Below are positions 53,852 through 64,000 of a DNA stretch of 64,000 nucleotides, piece after piece. How positions within the stretch are numbered: the stretch's first letter is position 1; each line of letters begins with the position of its first letter. The stretch lies in assembly GCA_036346405.1 (NCBI GenBank), contig CM070568.1, positions 7,446,221 through 7,510,220 of the forward strand. Reading direction: 5' to 3'. The position numbers were made by a program, and so were the translations under genes. Source of the DNA: Phyllostachys edulis. Its lineage: Eukaryota; Streptophyta; Magnoliopsida; Poales; Poaceae. The notes beneath the pieces were generated by a model that ran no database searches, was not told the DNA's origin, and saw only the letters and a list, made by a program, of their open reading frames with translations.

Positions 53852-55973
53852 TGTAATACCCCAAATAAATTTAAGTGAGAAGAAAGACTTTAGAGAGGAG
53901 GACCCATTTGAGAGAATGGTTTCAATAGAGGTTTCAGGGGGGGGGGGTTTGCGTATTCCAGACAACCTGGGTTGTGGGCTTTTGGCCCACAGTATTTTGG
54001 CCCAAAGGGGGAAGGGGGCAGCCGGCCCTTATAAGCGGGAAAATCCTAGGGCGCCACCCTCCCCCCTTGGTCGCCACACCCTCCCCTCCCAGTTCCTCCT
54101 CCCTCCTTGTCCTGGTCCTTGGCTGCGCCTCCACCCCCTGGTGAGCTTCCCTGTTGCCGGCCAAGCCACCCTTCCCTACTGCCGGCCAAATAGAGGAAGG
54201 GGGAAAGATCTCCATTGGGGTGGTCAGCCAAGAAGAAGGAAGGGGGAGAAGGGAGAAGAGAAGGGAGAGGGATCTCGTGGTTGATCGTGCAGCCTTCTGT
54301 GTTTTCTCCAAGGGTAACTTTCTATTACGTGCGATTAGTCTTGTAGTTTTGTGAATTGACAATATCGGGCATTAGATCAATTCCTGGCAGTCTGTGGTGT
54401 TCGGCAGTTTTAGGGTTGTTAACTGTGAAATTCGATTTGACTATCTGCTATAGAATTGTGGGTAGCATCTTTAGCTTTCCGTAGGATCTTGGATCAAGTC
54501 ATTTGGATGAACGGATCATAAGTTATGGTTTTTACAATGTCGCTGTTCAAAGGCTCTGTCAGAATTCTGGCAGTTGGTATTAACTGGTTATTAGAAATTA
54601 GTTAAAGAATTATTTAGAGGACTTCACCAACATGAAAGTTGTAGGCTATTTAATAAGGTTTCCATAAAGCTAGAGTACATAATTTGTGGATGATCCTACT
54701 GAAAGTTATGTAAGTTTTAGTTCTGCTGTCCAGAACCTCTGCCAAGGTTTTAGCAGTTTTCGTAATGTGTTTAGTAGAGATAGAGAATGATAGAATATGA
54801 GAATCTCACCAACTAGTTTTATGTGGGTAATTTAGTAAGCTTTCTATAGAATCAAAGAACACCATTTTTGGGTAAATAGACGAAAATTTATGAGTTTTAT
54901 AAGAAGGCTGTTCTGTTTTGGGGCAGATCGATGTTCATGGGAGTTGGTGTTTTGGGTTGCGCTATGGAGTGTAGTTAATCATATACTTTTTTTAGCAATG
55001 ACATGTTCAGAAATGTCCTCTTAGTGTCGTTGTTAAAAAATGTTCAGGTGGTGGTTTGATTCCAGGGGCAGCGTCCTCTTCGCGTCATCAAGCTTCACAT
55101 GGTTGAGGCAAGTGCAATTAGTGGGTAGAAAAATTGAAGTGAATGCTCATGAATGCTTGTATTATGATTATATTCTTTACTCATCAATGTCGCTGCTGGT
55201 CGTTATATTCTTATATTGGATAAATGAATAGACTCATATACATCATGTTATTATCCTTGAGACTTGGCCACGTGGTGGCCAAGTATTGATTTTGAGGTCC
55301 CCGTCATGTATTAGACGGGCTTGAGGTCCCCACACTCGTGGAGCATGGACTTATGGTCCCTGTGCTAGAAGGCATAGGCATGGGTATGCATCGACAGATG
55401 CATACTTCGCATTACCGGTAAATGCAAGGAGAAAAGAAGAGGTGCATCTGTGGCATTTGCATTGTATGAGCATATGAGCTTATTTGATATGAAGTATTTT
55501 GATTGGTTGATTGTCTCAAAGTTGTATATTGGATTACTGTCTTAATTGTACTTTGCTGAGTCATGGACTCATACTTGCTATTTTTTTATATTTTTAGGTA
55601 CCTTTTACACAGACGTCATGCATGAGAAGGGCTAGTAATAAGAATAGATGCACTCTACCACGAGCAACCTCATGAATGATAAATTTTGGAATAATGATTT
55701 TATAATTGAGCAAATGGCTAAGATGATTCTTGTTGGTTATGTCTTCATGCACCTGTTGCTTTGTACTAGAATTGACTAGCGTTACATGGAGGTTTCTGTG
55801 ATTATGATTTAGGTTGGATGTTTAAAATATTTGTTTATGCTATTGTTAATTGTTAGAATCTCTTGTATGGTTAACTATACAAAGGAGGTTCTGCCAGTGT
55901 AATGTCTTAGGTTTTAAATTGTTACCTTGTTGTTTAGTAACATTCCAGGCTCATATTGGGTTGAGGTTTTACA
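53852..55973 (+). repeat. 5' LTR of the gypsy element (2122 bp)
   Basis: Starts TGTAATACCCCAAATAAATT and ends GAGGTTTTACA. TATA-like TTATAAG lies near 54028, followed by a GC-rich leader. Open frames here (53760-54360, both strands) are leader artefacts. Confidence 0.9.
55262..55425 (+). other. Stem-loop array in the gypsy LTR
   Basis: Successive inverted repeats: ACTTGGCCAC/GTGGCCAAGT (55262-55284), CCCGTC/GACGGG (55300-55319), CCACACTC with GAGCATGG (two mismatches, about 55327-55346), CCTGTGC/GCATAGG (about 55359-55379), GTATGCATC/GATGCATAC (55384-55405) and GCATT/AATGC around ACCGGT (55409-55425). GAGGTCC spacers separate several of them. It lies about 1.2 kb after the TATA-like box, inside the presumed transcript. 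Confidence 0.75.
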
Positions 55974-55975
55974 GT

Positions 55976-55987
55976 TGGTATCAGAGC
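55976..55987 (+). other. Primer-binding site of the gypsy element
   Basis: TGGTATCAGAGC, two bases after the LTR end. Confidence 0.9.
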
Positions 55988-56165
55988 GGGCTGTAGATCC
56001 GTGGTACTAGAATTATTAATCTTGACACACTATGCACAATAGGTGGGGTTTGGGTTATTGCATTGCATATACGCTTTCGTTGAATATTATAGTTATTCTT
56101 GTGATTGAGTTGATAGTTGATCATTGTGCTTAATGTATGATTTTTCTTGTTTGTGGTGTTTAGTA

Positions 56166-59100
56166 ATGGCAAGGGGTAGAGGTCGTGGTCGTGGTCGTGG
56201 TCAGCAGGGTGCCGGTCGGGGCCAAGCGTCACCACCGCCTGAGGTTTAGGAGTCTGTAGCTGGGGAGGGCAGTCATGCGGGTTCAGAAGAAGAAGTTGCT
56301 TCAGCGGTTCAGCTTGGGGAGGTTTAGGGAGCCATCTAAGACCCGACTTTCCCGTGGATGTTCTGTTCTTTGCTTTTATGGTCGCTCTGCTTGTAGTTCT
56401 CTTTGTTGTTGCTATGGGATTCCATCAATGAAACGGTCTGAGATTGGGTACCTTTGATAAGATGGGCACACCAGTGGATGCTGCAAACTGGTTGCGACAT
56501 ATGGAGAGGCACTTTGGAGCACTAGGGATGACTTCAGAGTTGAGGGCTCAATTTGTGGCCTTCCAACTGAAGGGGCAGGCGGATATCTGGTGCGAAGGAG
56601 TCCTATCAGCTAAGACCGCTGCCCATGGACTGGCTACTTGGGACTTGTTTGTTGAGTAGTTCGAGAGGAAGTTTTACCTGGATTCTTTTGTGGAAAGGAT
56701 GGAGGTGTCCTTGAACAATTATAAGCAGGGCAAGATGACGGTGTCAGAATATGAAGCGGGTTTTAATAACCTAATTCGCTTCGTTCCAGCTGTGGCCACG
56801 AATGACATGGAGAAGGCAAAGAGGTTTCGCAGGGGGCTCAAACCTGAGTACCGTCATGTGTTTGGGGCTTTGGAGTTGCGTGATTTTAGCTCCCTGGTAG
56901 AACAGGCCAAGATCATGGAGATAGAGATGCAGCTCAGTGAGGAGTTGCAAGGCGCTAGAGATACTGTGGTTCCTGGTGGTTCCAGTAGTAGTCAAAAGAG
57001 GAGTTTTGGTGGAGGTGTGGGTCTTTTCAGAGGCCCGATTCCAAGAAGTTCAAAGGTCCTCAGAATTCATTCAAGCCCAAGTTCTCGAAGCCGCAGTCTT
57101 CAGTCACATCTCGACCGTCAGCGGGTGCACCTATGCTTCGTCCGGTTCCAGGACAAGGCATGATATGTTTCAAGTGTGGCAATGGGCATCGCGCTTTAAA
57201 GTGTTCCTGGTCTAGCCCATGTCGCCACTGTGGTCAGGAGGGCCACAAGGCATTGGTGTGCCGGCGGAACCCCGCTAGTATCATTAAGTGGGAGCCAGTT
57301 CAAGCGCCAGTGCCAGCTGCTTCTTCTCGAGGATCGATGCAGATGCTAGCAGCTACTCCCACTCTGACCTGGGTACCGCCATAGGCTTACCTCCCTGCTC
57401 CTAGAGGGATCCCACCACCAGGGTACTTTTGGCCGCCTACCTCCGCAGCTCCGTTTCTAGTTGTGGCGTCTTCAGCAGTTGTTGCACCACCACACCAGGG
57501 TGTTGGGGCTTCCTCCGCCCCAGCATCAGTGTCTTATGCTATGCCTACTGCCGAGTCGGTAGGTCGTCCTGATGTGGTGACAGGTATGCTTTTAGTGGAT
57601 TCAATGGAAGCTTTTATTCTTTTTGATTCAGGGGCTACATTCTCTTTTGCATCATTAGAGTTCGCTAGCAAGGCAAATTTGAGTATGCAGCAAATAGCTC
57701 AGTCAGTTCTAGTTAACTCTCCTGGGGGTATTCTTTCCAGTTCCATAGTTTGTCCTGGTTGTGTGATTTCTTTAGACGGGGAGGAATTTGTTGCAAATCT
57801 GATGGCTATGAAGATGAAACCGTTTGATGTTATCTTGGGTATGGACTGGTTACATCGTTACCATGCTATCATCTCTTGTTTCTGGAAGACAGTGACCTTG
57901 CAAGCCCCGTCTGGAAAAGCGATAGTCTTTCAGGGAAGCGCACCATATCACTCACTTTTTGTGCTGGCTAGTTTGTTTCCTAGTAGCCATGCAGCAAAGA
58001 ATGGGTTTCTTTTATCTCTAATAGAAAAGCCGAGTTCATCCTTGACTGCAGAAAATATTCCAGTGGTTTGAGAATTTCTGGATGTCTTTCCAGCGGAGTT
58101 GCCTGGGTTGCCTCCACCTCGCCCAATAGAGTTTAGTATTGATTTGGTTCTAGGTGCTCGACCAGTTTCTATGACTCCATACCGTTTGGCTCATCCTTTC
58201 CAGGAGGAATTAAAGAAGCAGTCGAATGATCTAAAAGCCAAAGATCTCATTCGTCCCAGTATGTCCCCTTGGGGAGCTCCTGTTCTTTTTACAAAGAATA
58301 AAGATGGTAGTTGGCGTATGCGTATTGACTACTATGCCCGCAATCAATTAACAATTAAGAATAAATATCCTTTGCCTCGCATCGAAGATTTATTTGATCA
58401 GTTGAGGGGAGCTAAGATATTTTCAAAGATTGATATTCAGTTTGGATACAATCAGATTCCTGTCCAAAAAGAGGATATTCAAAAGACGGCGTTCTCCACG
58501 AAGTATGGGCATTTTGAATTCAAGATTATGTCTTTTGGACTAACGAATGCCCCTGTTGCTTTTATGGAGACAATGAATAGGATGTTGCATGAGTATCTAG
58601 ATGATTTTGTTGTGGTTTTTATTGATGATATTTTGATCTACTCAAAGACCGAAGAAGATCACGGGCGTCATCTGAGGCTTGTATTGGAGACACTAAGAGA
58701 GAATAAGTTTTATGTAAACTGAAAAAGTGTGAGTTTTGGATGCCAGAAGTGGGATTCTTGGGGCACATCATAAATGATAAGGGAATATCTGTTAACCCGG
58801 GAAAAATTTCCATAGTGGTAGAATGGGGGAGACTAACCAGCGTCAAAGAAGTGAGGAGTTTCCTTGGTTTGGTAGGATATTATCGGTGGTTTATGTAGGA
58901 TTTCTCTATTATTGCCAAGCCTTTGTCCCGGCTCACGCAGAAGGATGTGAAGTTTCAGTGGGATGATGACTGTGAACGCAGTTTTCATACCTTGAAAGAA
59001 AAGCTGGTGACCGTTCCTGTTCTTACTCTTCCTGAGCCTGGGAAGCATTTCACTGTTTATTCAGATGCTTCCCGAGTTGGGCTAGGTTGTGTTCTCATGC

Positions 59101-60935
59101 AAGAAGGTAAAGTAATCGCTTATGCATCGAGGCAACTAAAGAAGCATGAGCAGAATTACCCAATCCATGACTTGGAGTTGGCCGCGGTGGTGTTTGCCTT
59201 GAAACTCTAGAGGCATTATTTGTATAGTGAGACTTGTAATGTTTTCACAGATCACAAAAGTCTTAAGTACATATTCACGCAAAAGGATCTGAATTTAAGG
59301 CAGCGCAGGTGGCTGAAGCTGATTAAGGATTATGATCTCTCAATTCAGTACCATCCCGGCAAGGCAAATGTTGTTACTGATGCTCTTAGTTGCAATGCGA
59401 CTCTCGCTGCCCTTGATTGCCTCATTGCTGATTTTGACCGCATGGGGATATCTTATTGCTATGCAGGCATGGCACATGTTGAGACATAGTTGATCCTTGA
59501 GTCAGCCATTCCAGACCGTGTGCGGGAAACACAACAGAATGACCGGTTATTGCAGAATGTCAGAAAACATCTGGATAAGGGCAAAGAATGGTATTTCACT
59601 TTGGATGATTCCGGTGCTTTACGGTTTAAGGGACGTCTTTGTGTACCACAAAAGGCGGAGGTCAAAGGTGATATCCTGAGGGAGGCTCATTGCACCCCAT
59701 ACACTGTTCATCCGGGTGAGATAAAAATGTACCGTGATCTGAAACAGAATTTATGGTGGAAAAGGATGAAGGTGGATATCGCTAATTATGTGGCTTCTTG
59801 TGGTGTTTGTCAGCAAGTGAAAGCTAAGCATAAGTGTCCTGTAGGGTTGTTGCAGCCTCTGGAGGTTCCTCAGTGGTCTTGGGATGATATCTCCATGGAC
59901 TTCGTTGTTGTGTTACCTCGTTCGCCGCGAGGAAAGGATGCAGTTTGGGTAATAGTGGATCGTTTTAGTAAATCTGCACACTTTATTCCTATTCGCATGA
60001 CAAACTCATACATGCGGGAGATTGTGAGGTTGCATGGTGTACCAAAGACCATTATTTCCTACAAGGATGCCAAGTTTGTCTCTAAGTTTTGGGAGAGTCT
60101 GCAAAGTGCGCTGGGCACTCAGCTTCGCCTTAGTATGGCATTTCACCTATAGACAGATGGACAGTCAGAGCGTACCATTCAGACTTTGGAGGACATGATG
60201 CGGTTTTACGTTTTGTCTTGGAAAGGTAGTTGGGAGGATCTGTTGCCATTGGCAGAGTTTGCTTATAACAATAGCTACCATTTTAGTATTAAAGCTGCAC
60301 CATTCGAAGTTCTGTATGGGCAAAAGTGCAGGTCACCACTTTGTTGGGATGCAGTGGGTGAGAAGGCAGTTTTGGGCCCAGATTGGGTTCAGAGGACCGT
60401 TGAGCGTGTAGCCTTGGTGAGGTAGAATCTGTTGGCAGCTTGGAGCAGACAGAAAAGCTATTTTGATGTGAGGAGATGAGAGTTGGAGTTTGAAGTGCGG
60501 GATCAGGTGCTCTTGAGAGTGTCTCCCACTAAAGGTGTTGTGCGATTTGGTACCAAAGGGAAGCTTAGCCCGAGGTATGTTGGGCCTTTTTCGATTCTGG
60601 CACGTATTGAAAAATTGGCATATTGTTTAGACCTTCCAGAGTCCATGCGTGGTGTGCACAATGTATTTCATGTCTCCATGTTGAGGAAGTACTTGAGGGA
60701 TCCGGAGCATATAATCCTGCTAGAACCTTTAACCATTGAGCAATATCTATCTTTTGAATCTAAGCCGGTACAAATCCTGGAGAAGTCAGAACGAGTCTTA
60801 AGGAACAAAACGTTGAATTATGTCAAGGTGCTATGATCGCATCTGACCAAGAGAGAGGCCACTTGGGAATTGGAGTCTTGCATCCGCGAGCAATATCCGG
60901 AATTGTTCACAGTAGGTACGTGGTATTGTTGGTAA
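56166..60935 (+). pseudogene. Gypsy gag-pol with chromodomain-like end, decayed
   Basis: ATG at 56166 opens an Arg/Gly-rich gag start. Then: gag core (56444-57020, with VDAANWLRHMERHFGALGM); two zinc knuckles (about 57169-57258), the first, CFKCGNGHRALKC, one residue short; protease LFDSGATFSFAS (about 57620); reverse transcriptase (58099-58720, catalytic VFIDDILIYS near 58616); RNase H (YSDASRVGLGCVLM near 59058); integrase (HHCC ending CGVCQQVK, then SWDDISMDFVVVLP near 59880); and a tail with PVQILEKSERVLRNK and TKREATWELES, a degenerate chromodomain. Frameshifts near 56340, 57025 and 58717. Stops at 56247, 56325, 56337, 56429, 56657, 57382, 58069, 58896, 59208, 59487, 60150, 60423, 60477 and 60834. 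Confidence 0.9.
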
Positions 60936-61010
60936 ATTCTAGCTATGATTGTTCTTTGGCGCAGACCGTGGTTAGAATTCGGGGTTGAATTCCGTTTAAG
61001 GGGGGTAGAA

Positions 61011-61784
61011 TGTAATACCCCAAATAAATTTAAGTGAGAAGAAAGACTTTAGATAGGAAGACCCATTTGAGAGAATGGTTTTAACAGAGGTTTCAGGTTT
61101 TTTTTTTTTTGCGTATTCCAAACAACCTGGGCTGTGGGCTCTCGGCCCACAGCATTTTGGCCCAAGGGGGAAGGGGGCAGCCGGCCCTTATAAGGGGGAA
61201 AACCCTAGGGCGCCACCCTCCCCCCTTGGCCGCGACACCCTCCCCTCCCAGCGCCTCCTCCCTCCTTGTCCTGGTCCTTGGATGCGCCTCCACCCCCTGG
61301 TGTGCTTCCCTGCTGCCGGCCAAGCCACCCGTCCCTGTTGTTGGCCAAATAGAGGAAGGGGGGAAGATCTCCATTGGGGTGGTCGGCCAAGAAGAAGGAA
61401 GGGGGAGAAGGGAGAAGAGAAGGGAGAGGGATCTCGTGGTTGATCATGCAGCCTTCTGCGTTTTCTCCAAGGGTAACTTTCTATTACGTGCGATTAGTCT
61501 TGTAGTTTTGTGAATTGGCAATATCGGGTATTAGATCGATTCCTGGCACTTTGGAGTGCTCGGCAGTTTTAGGGTTGTTAACTGCGAAATTCGATCTGAC
61601 CATCTCCTAGAGAATTGTGGGTAGCATCTTTAGCTTTCCGTAGGATCTTGGATCAAGCCATTTGGATGAACGGATCATAGGTTATGGTTTTTACACCGTT
61701 GCTGTTCAGAGGTTCTGTCAGAATTTTGGCAGTTGGTATTAACTGGTTATTAGAAATTAGTTAACAAATTATTTAGAGGATTTC
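61011..61784 (+). repeat. 3' LTR of the gypsy element, first 774 bp
   Basis: Nearly identical to 53852-54620. The copies differ at a homopolymer site: 11 G then 3 T at 53937-53950, against 2 G then 13 T at 61096-61110. Confidence 0.9.
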
Positions 61785-64000
61785 TGTAACACCCCAGACT
61801 GATAAGGGCCTGGAATGCTAGTAAACTAACAAATTAACACAACTAAAGCAGAAAATAAAATTTCTAAATTTCGGCAGAACCTCCCCTGTATAGATAGCTA
61901 TACCGGAGGTTCCAATAGTCATATAACAAGTCCATAAAGGAAACACTAAGGACATGAGCATCACAGGACTATAGTCAGGTTTCAAGCATCTAAATCAAAA
62001 AGATGATCGAAGATCATCCACAGTACTCAGTCAATCATAACGAGAAAGAAACCATCATCCACGGCCACCTTCAATTATTACAGTTCATAAATTCTCGGAT
62101 GGGTGGTAGAATCCAACTCTATTATCAAAATTTTGGAGTATGTTGAAGTGAACAAAAGTGAGTGTCTACCCCCTCCCAAAATGGCCATCGTCAACGATCA
62201 CCTAAAACAAACAAACAACGCAAGGGTGAGTCTGAGACTCAGCAAGTACTGTGATTAAATGAATAATACATATAACACTCATGATCATGTGAACATGATT
62301 AAAGTGTATGAAATAAGCACAGAACGAACACTCGAATGAATGGAATGAATGATTTGAACGAAATGAAGGGACTACACACATGCAAATACAGGTATTCTTT
62401 GGTGACACACCGTCGGTGTTCACCTAAGCCGCATTTAACAAAATGCGAGGATCCAAGCCCCGTCTGAAGAACGTTTCGTATGGTGTCCCAAACTGCCCAC
62501 ATTGGAATGGTGGGTCTTACGTGCCCATACTGGAATTGATGGGTCTTATATAATGATCCACTCCCGTGGATTGAAACATGTATTATGGATGCATGGTATG
62601 ACATATGAACATTGAAATTACATGCTCTCTATTCATGGAAGTAACACAAATGGATTGAATACGAACTAGTAAATATTAACATGGTACTTAGAAATACAAT
62701 ACCAACCACAAGCATACAACATGTCATAATCATAGAAACACTAAGGTACTTGCCTCCCGCGCTGCGACACGTTAGTAGGCAAATGCGGTGCTCCCAAACC
62801 TGAAGCTTCACCTCCTAACAAATAAATAACCAAAATAAGGATACGATGAACACGACATTACTAAATAACGTTCTACAACGCTTCTTCGGCGATACAATAT
62901 TTAACTAGAAGCTCTAAAATGGAAACCAACGCAATCTGCCCTAAACCGCCCCTGGGCAGCAGCACAATAATCAACATAACTCTTGATATGGAACTTCGAA
63001 TGAGGTGAACCTAGTTTTTGTGGACTCTTAACTGACAAATCTACAATACTCTAGTTGACCAGATAATTTAATTCGGCCAATTTAGAACGCTAATAGACAT
63101 ATGAACGTTCAGCACCGAAAAACTGTCTACAGAAAAAACAGCAGCACTAAAACGACCCTAACTTTCAATCTATAACTCCGAATTGATCAATATTTATCAA
63201 TCCGGAAAGGTTATCAAATTACCTACAATAACCTAGTTGGGAGAAATCCCAGATTCTGCCAATTACAATTTCATAATTTGCGAATTATCACAACAGTTTA
63301 ATCTCGTCAGGAATCTAGACAGCAGAAACTAAAACGGTGATATCTTTTGACTCGAATGTCGGAATTAGGTGCTCTCGGCGGCCACAGAAAGCTAAGAATA
63401 TCATCTAACTTTCAATAAGATATGGGCATCTCGAATTCTGTCACTAAGGGCACGAAATCAACCACGCAACTGACTGGACAGAACAGGACTACAGCAGAAA
63501 CCATTCGATCCAAACAGATTTGATCCAAATCGCAAATACCAACAGATCAACAACTGAGAATGACAACCGTTACCCTTAACGATCCCAGGAAGTCAATGAA
63601 CAAGGTCCCCAAGAACCTCCCCTTCCCCTTCTTCCTTTCTTCTCTTGGCTGGCCACCAACAGCAGCTCCAAACGTGGCTCGGTTGGAGGAAGGAACAAGG
63701 CAGCAGGGAGGCGCCACCCAAGGAGGAAGAAGCAGGGAAGGGCGGCCTGGAGAGCAGCAGCAAGGGGCGGCGGCCAAGCAGCAAGCTCCCCCAAGAACCT
63801 CCCCTTCCACCCCTCTCCCTTTCCTCTATGGTCGGCCAATGGAGAGCAGCAGCAAATGGGGGTGGCGGCCAGGCCAAAAAAGAGGGCAAGGGTTGGGGAA
63901 AAACTTAGGGCAAGACATCCCCCCCCCACCTTTGGATCACAAGGCTGCATCCTCCACCCTTGGATCTCAAGGCTGCTCCATGGGCCTATTTGGTTCTCTC
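61785..64000 (-). repeat. LTR of a related gypsy element on the minus strand (runs off the window)
   Basis: On the plus strand it begins TGTAACACCCCAGACTGATA and resembles the LTR end at 2415 (TGTAACACCCCAGCCCAACA). Both continue to GAACCTCC...CTATACCGGAGGTTC. As the outer border abuts foreign DNA instead of a PBS, this is the 3' end of a minus-strand element or a solo LTR. ATTTC (61780-61784) is the expected target duplication. The GC-rich stretch at 63600-63930 is the probable leader; open frames there are artefacts. Confidence 0.75.
62395..62580 (-). other. Stem-loop array in the third gypsy-type LTR
   Basis: Read on the minus strand: ATCCAC/GTGGAT around GGGA (about 62560-62577), CCCAT/ATGGG, CCCAC/GTGGG, GCATTT/AAATGC (about 62431-62447) and CACCG/CGGTG (about 62408-62420). 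Spacing and the GGATCC-like word are reminiscent of the arrays at 3338-3607 and 55262-55425, but the stems are shorter. Confidence 0.55.

Larger units (their letters stand above)
53852..61784 (+). mobile_element. Ty3/gypsy chromovirus (Tekay/Del-like), 3' LTR interrupted
   Basis: The 5' LTR is 53852-55973, followed by PBS, gag, protease, reverse transcriptase, RNase H, integrase and a chromodomain-like tail, a polypurine tract (60997-61010) and the 3' LTR from 61011. The 3' LTR matches the first 770 bp of the 5' LTR and is then cut at 61785 by another LTR element. The 3' end with its target duplication is outside the window. The coding region has 14 in-frame stops and at least three frameshifts, so it is dead. 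It inserted into a copia remnant. Confidence 0.92.

Noticed and set aside
53760..54362. Apparent genes at the gypsy LTR start and the matching ones at 61075-61513
   Set aside because: They are the same LTR leader repeated; not protein coding.
63547..63950. Pro/Leu-rich frames on both strands
   Set aside because: Leader part of the third LTR; low-complexity translation.

Overview
The window reads as nuclear DNA of a grass, most likely rice or a close Oryza relative. It has eukaryotic introns with GT-AG borders, GC-rich gene starts in an AT-rich background, Tourist-, hAT- and Mutator-like MITEs, and CACTA, Ty1/copia and Ty3/gypsy elements nested in one another. No prokaryotic gene organisation, rRNA, tRNA gene or CRISPR array was seen. 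The species assignment is inference from general knowledge; no search was possible.

Layout. 1-7549: a minus-strand CACTA element whose left part lies outside the window. Its TNP2-type transposase is split by part of a minus-strand gypsy element (3.5 kb LTR). 8368-9925: a complete 1.56 kb non-autonomous LTR element. 9931-12030: a second, truncated CACTA transposase. 12.3-22.5 kb: pieces of one LTR family in both orientations around a Mutator-like element (MULE) that carries two convergent genes, a MuDR-type transposase (minus) and a small GRF-zinc-finger/membrane protein gene (plus). 22.5-31 kb: repeats, one copia LTR, a large foldback and a hAT-like element.

31767-48945 is the main host gene, an HVA22/TB2-DP1 family gene with six intact exons (206 codons). 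Introns 2 and 5 are swollen to 9.2 and 7.0 kb. Intron 2 holds a MULE-type MITE split by a 5.4 kb copia element. Intron 5 holds a 4.1 kb Mutator-type element that itself contains a foldback MITE and a damaged LTR element, followed by two more MITEs. A second, single-exon host gene (49474-49938, minus) converges on HVA22 from the right.

50.2-53.85 kb holds three MITE-like elements and a copia 3' end. 53852-61784 is a Tekay/Del-like gypsy chromovirus with a decayed gag-pol. Its 3' LTR is cut at 61785 by the LTR of a related minus-strand gypsy element that leaves the window.

The observations I rate highest are: a fragment of a host protein phosphatase 2C gene inside both LTRs of the intronic copia element; arrays of short stem-loops with paired base changes at corresponding places in three related gypsy LTRs; the two-gene MULE with a GRF/membrane companion gene; and the contrast between stop-codon decay of the intergenic gypsy and indel decay of the intronic copia.
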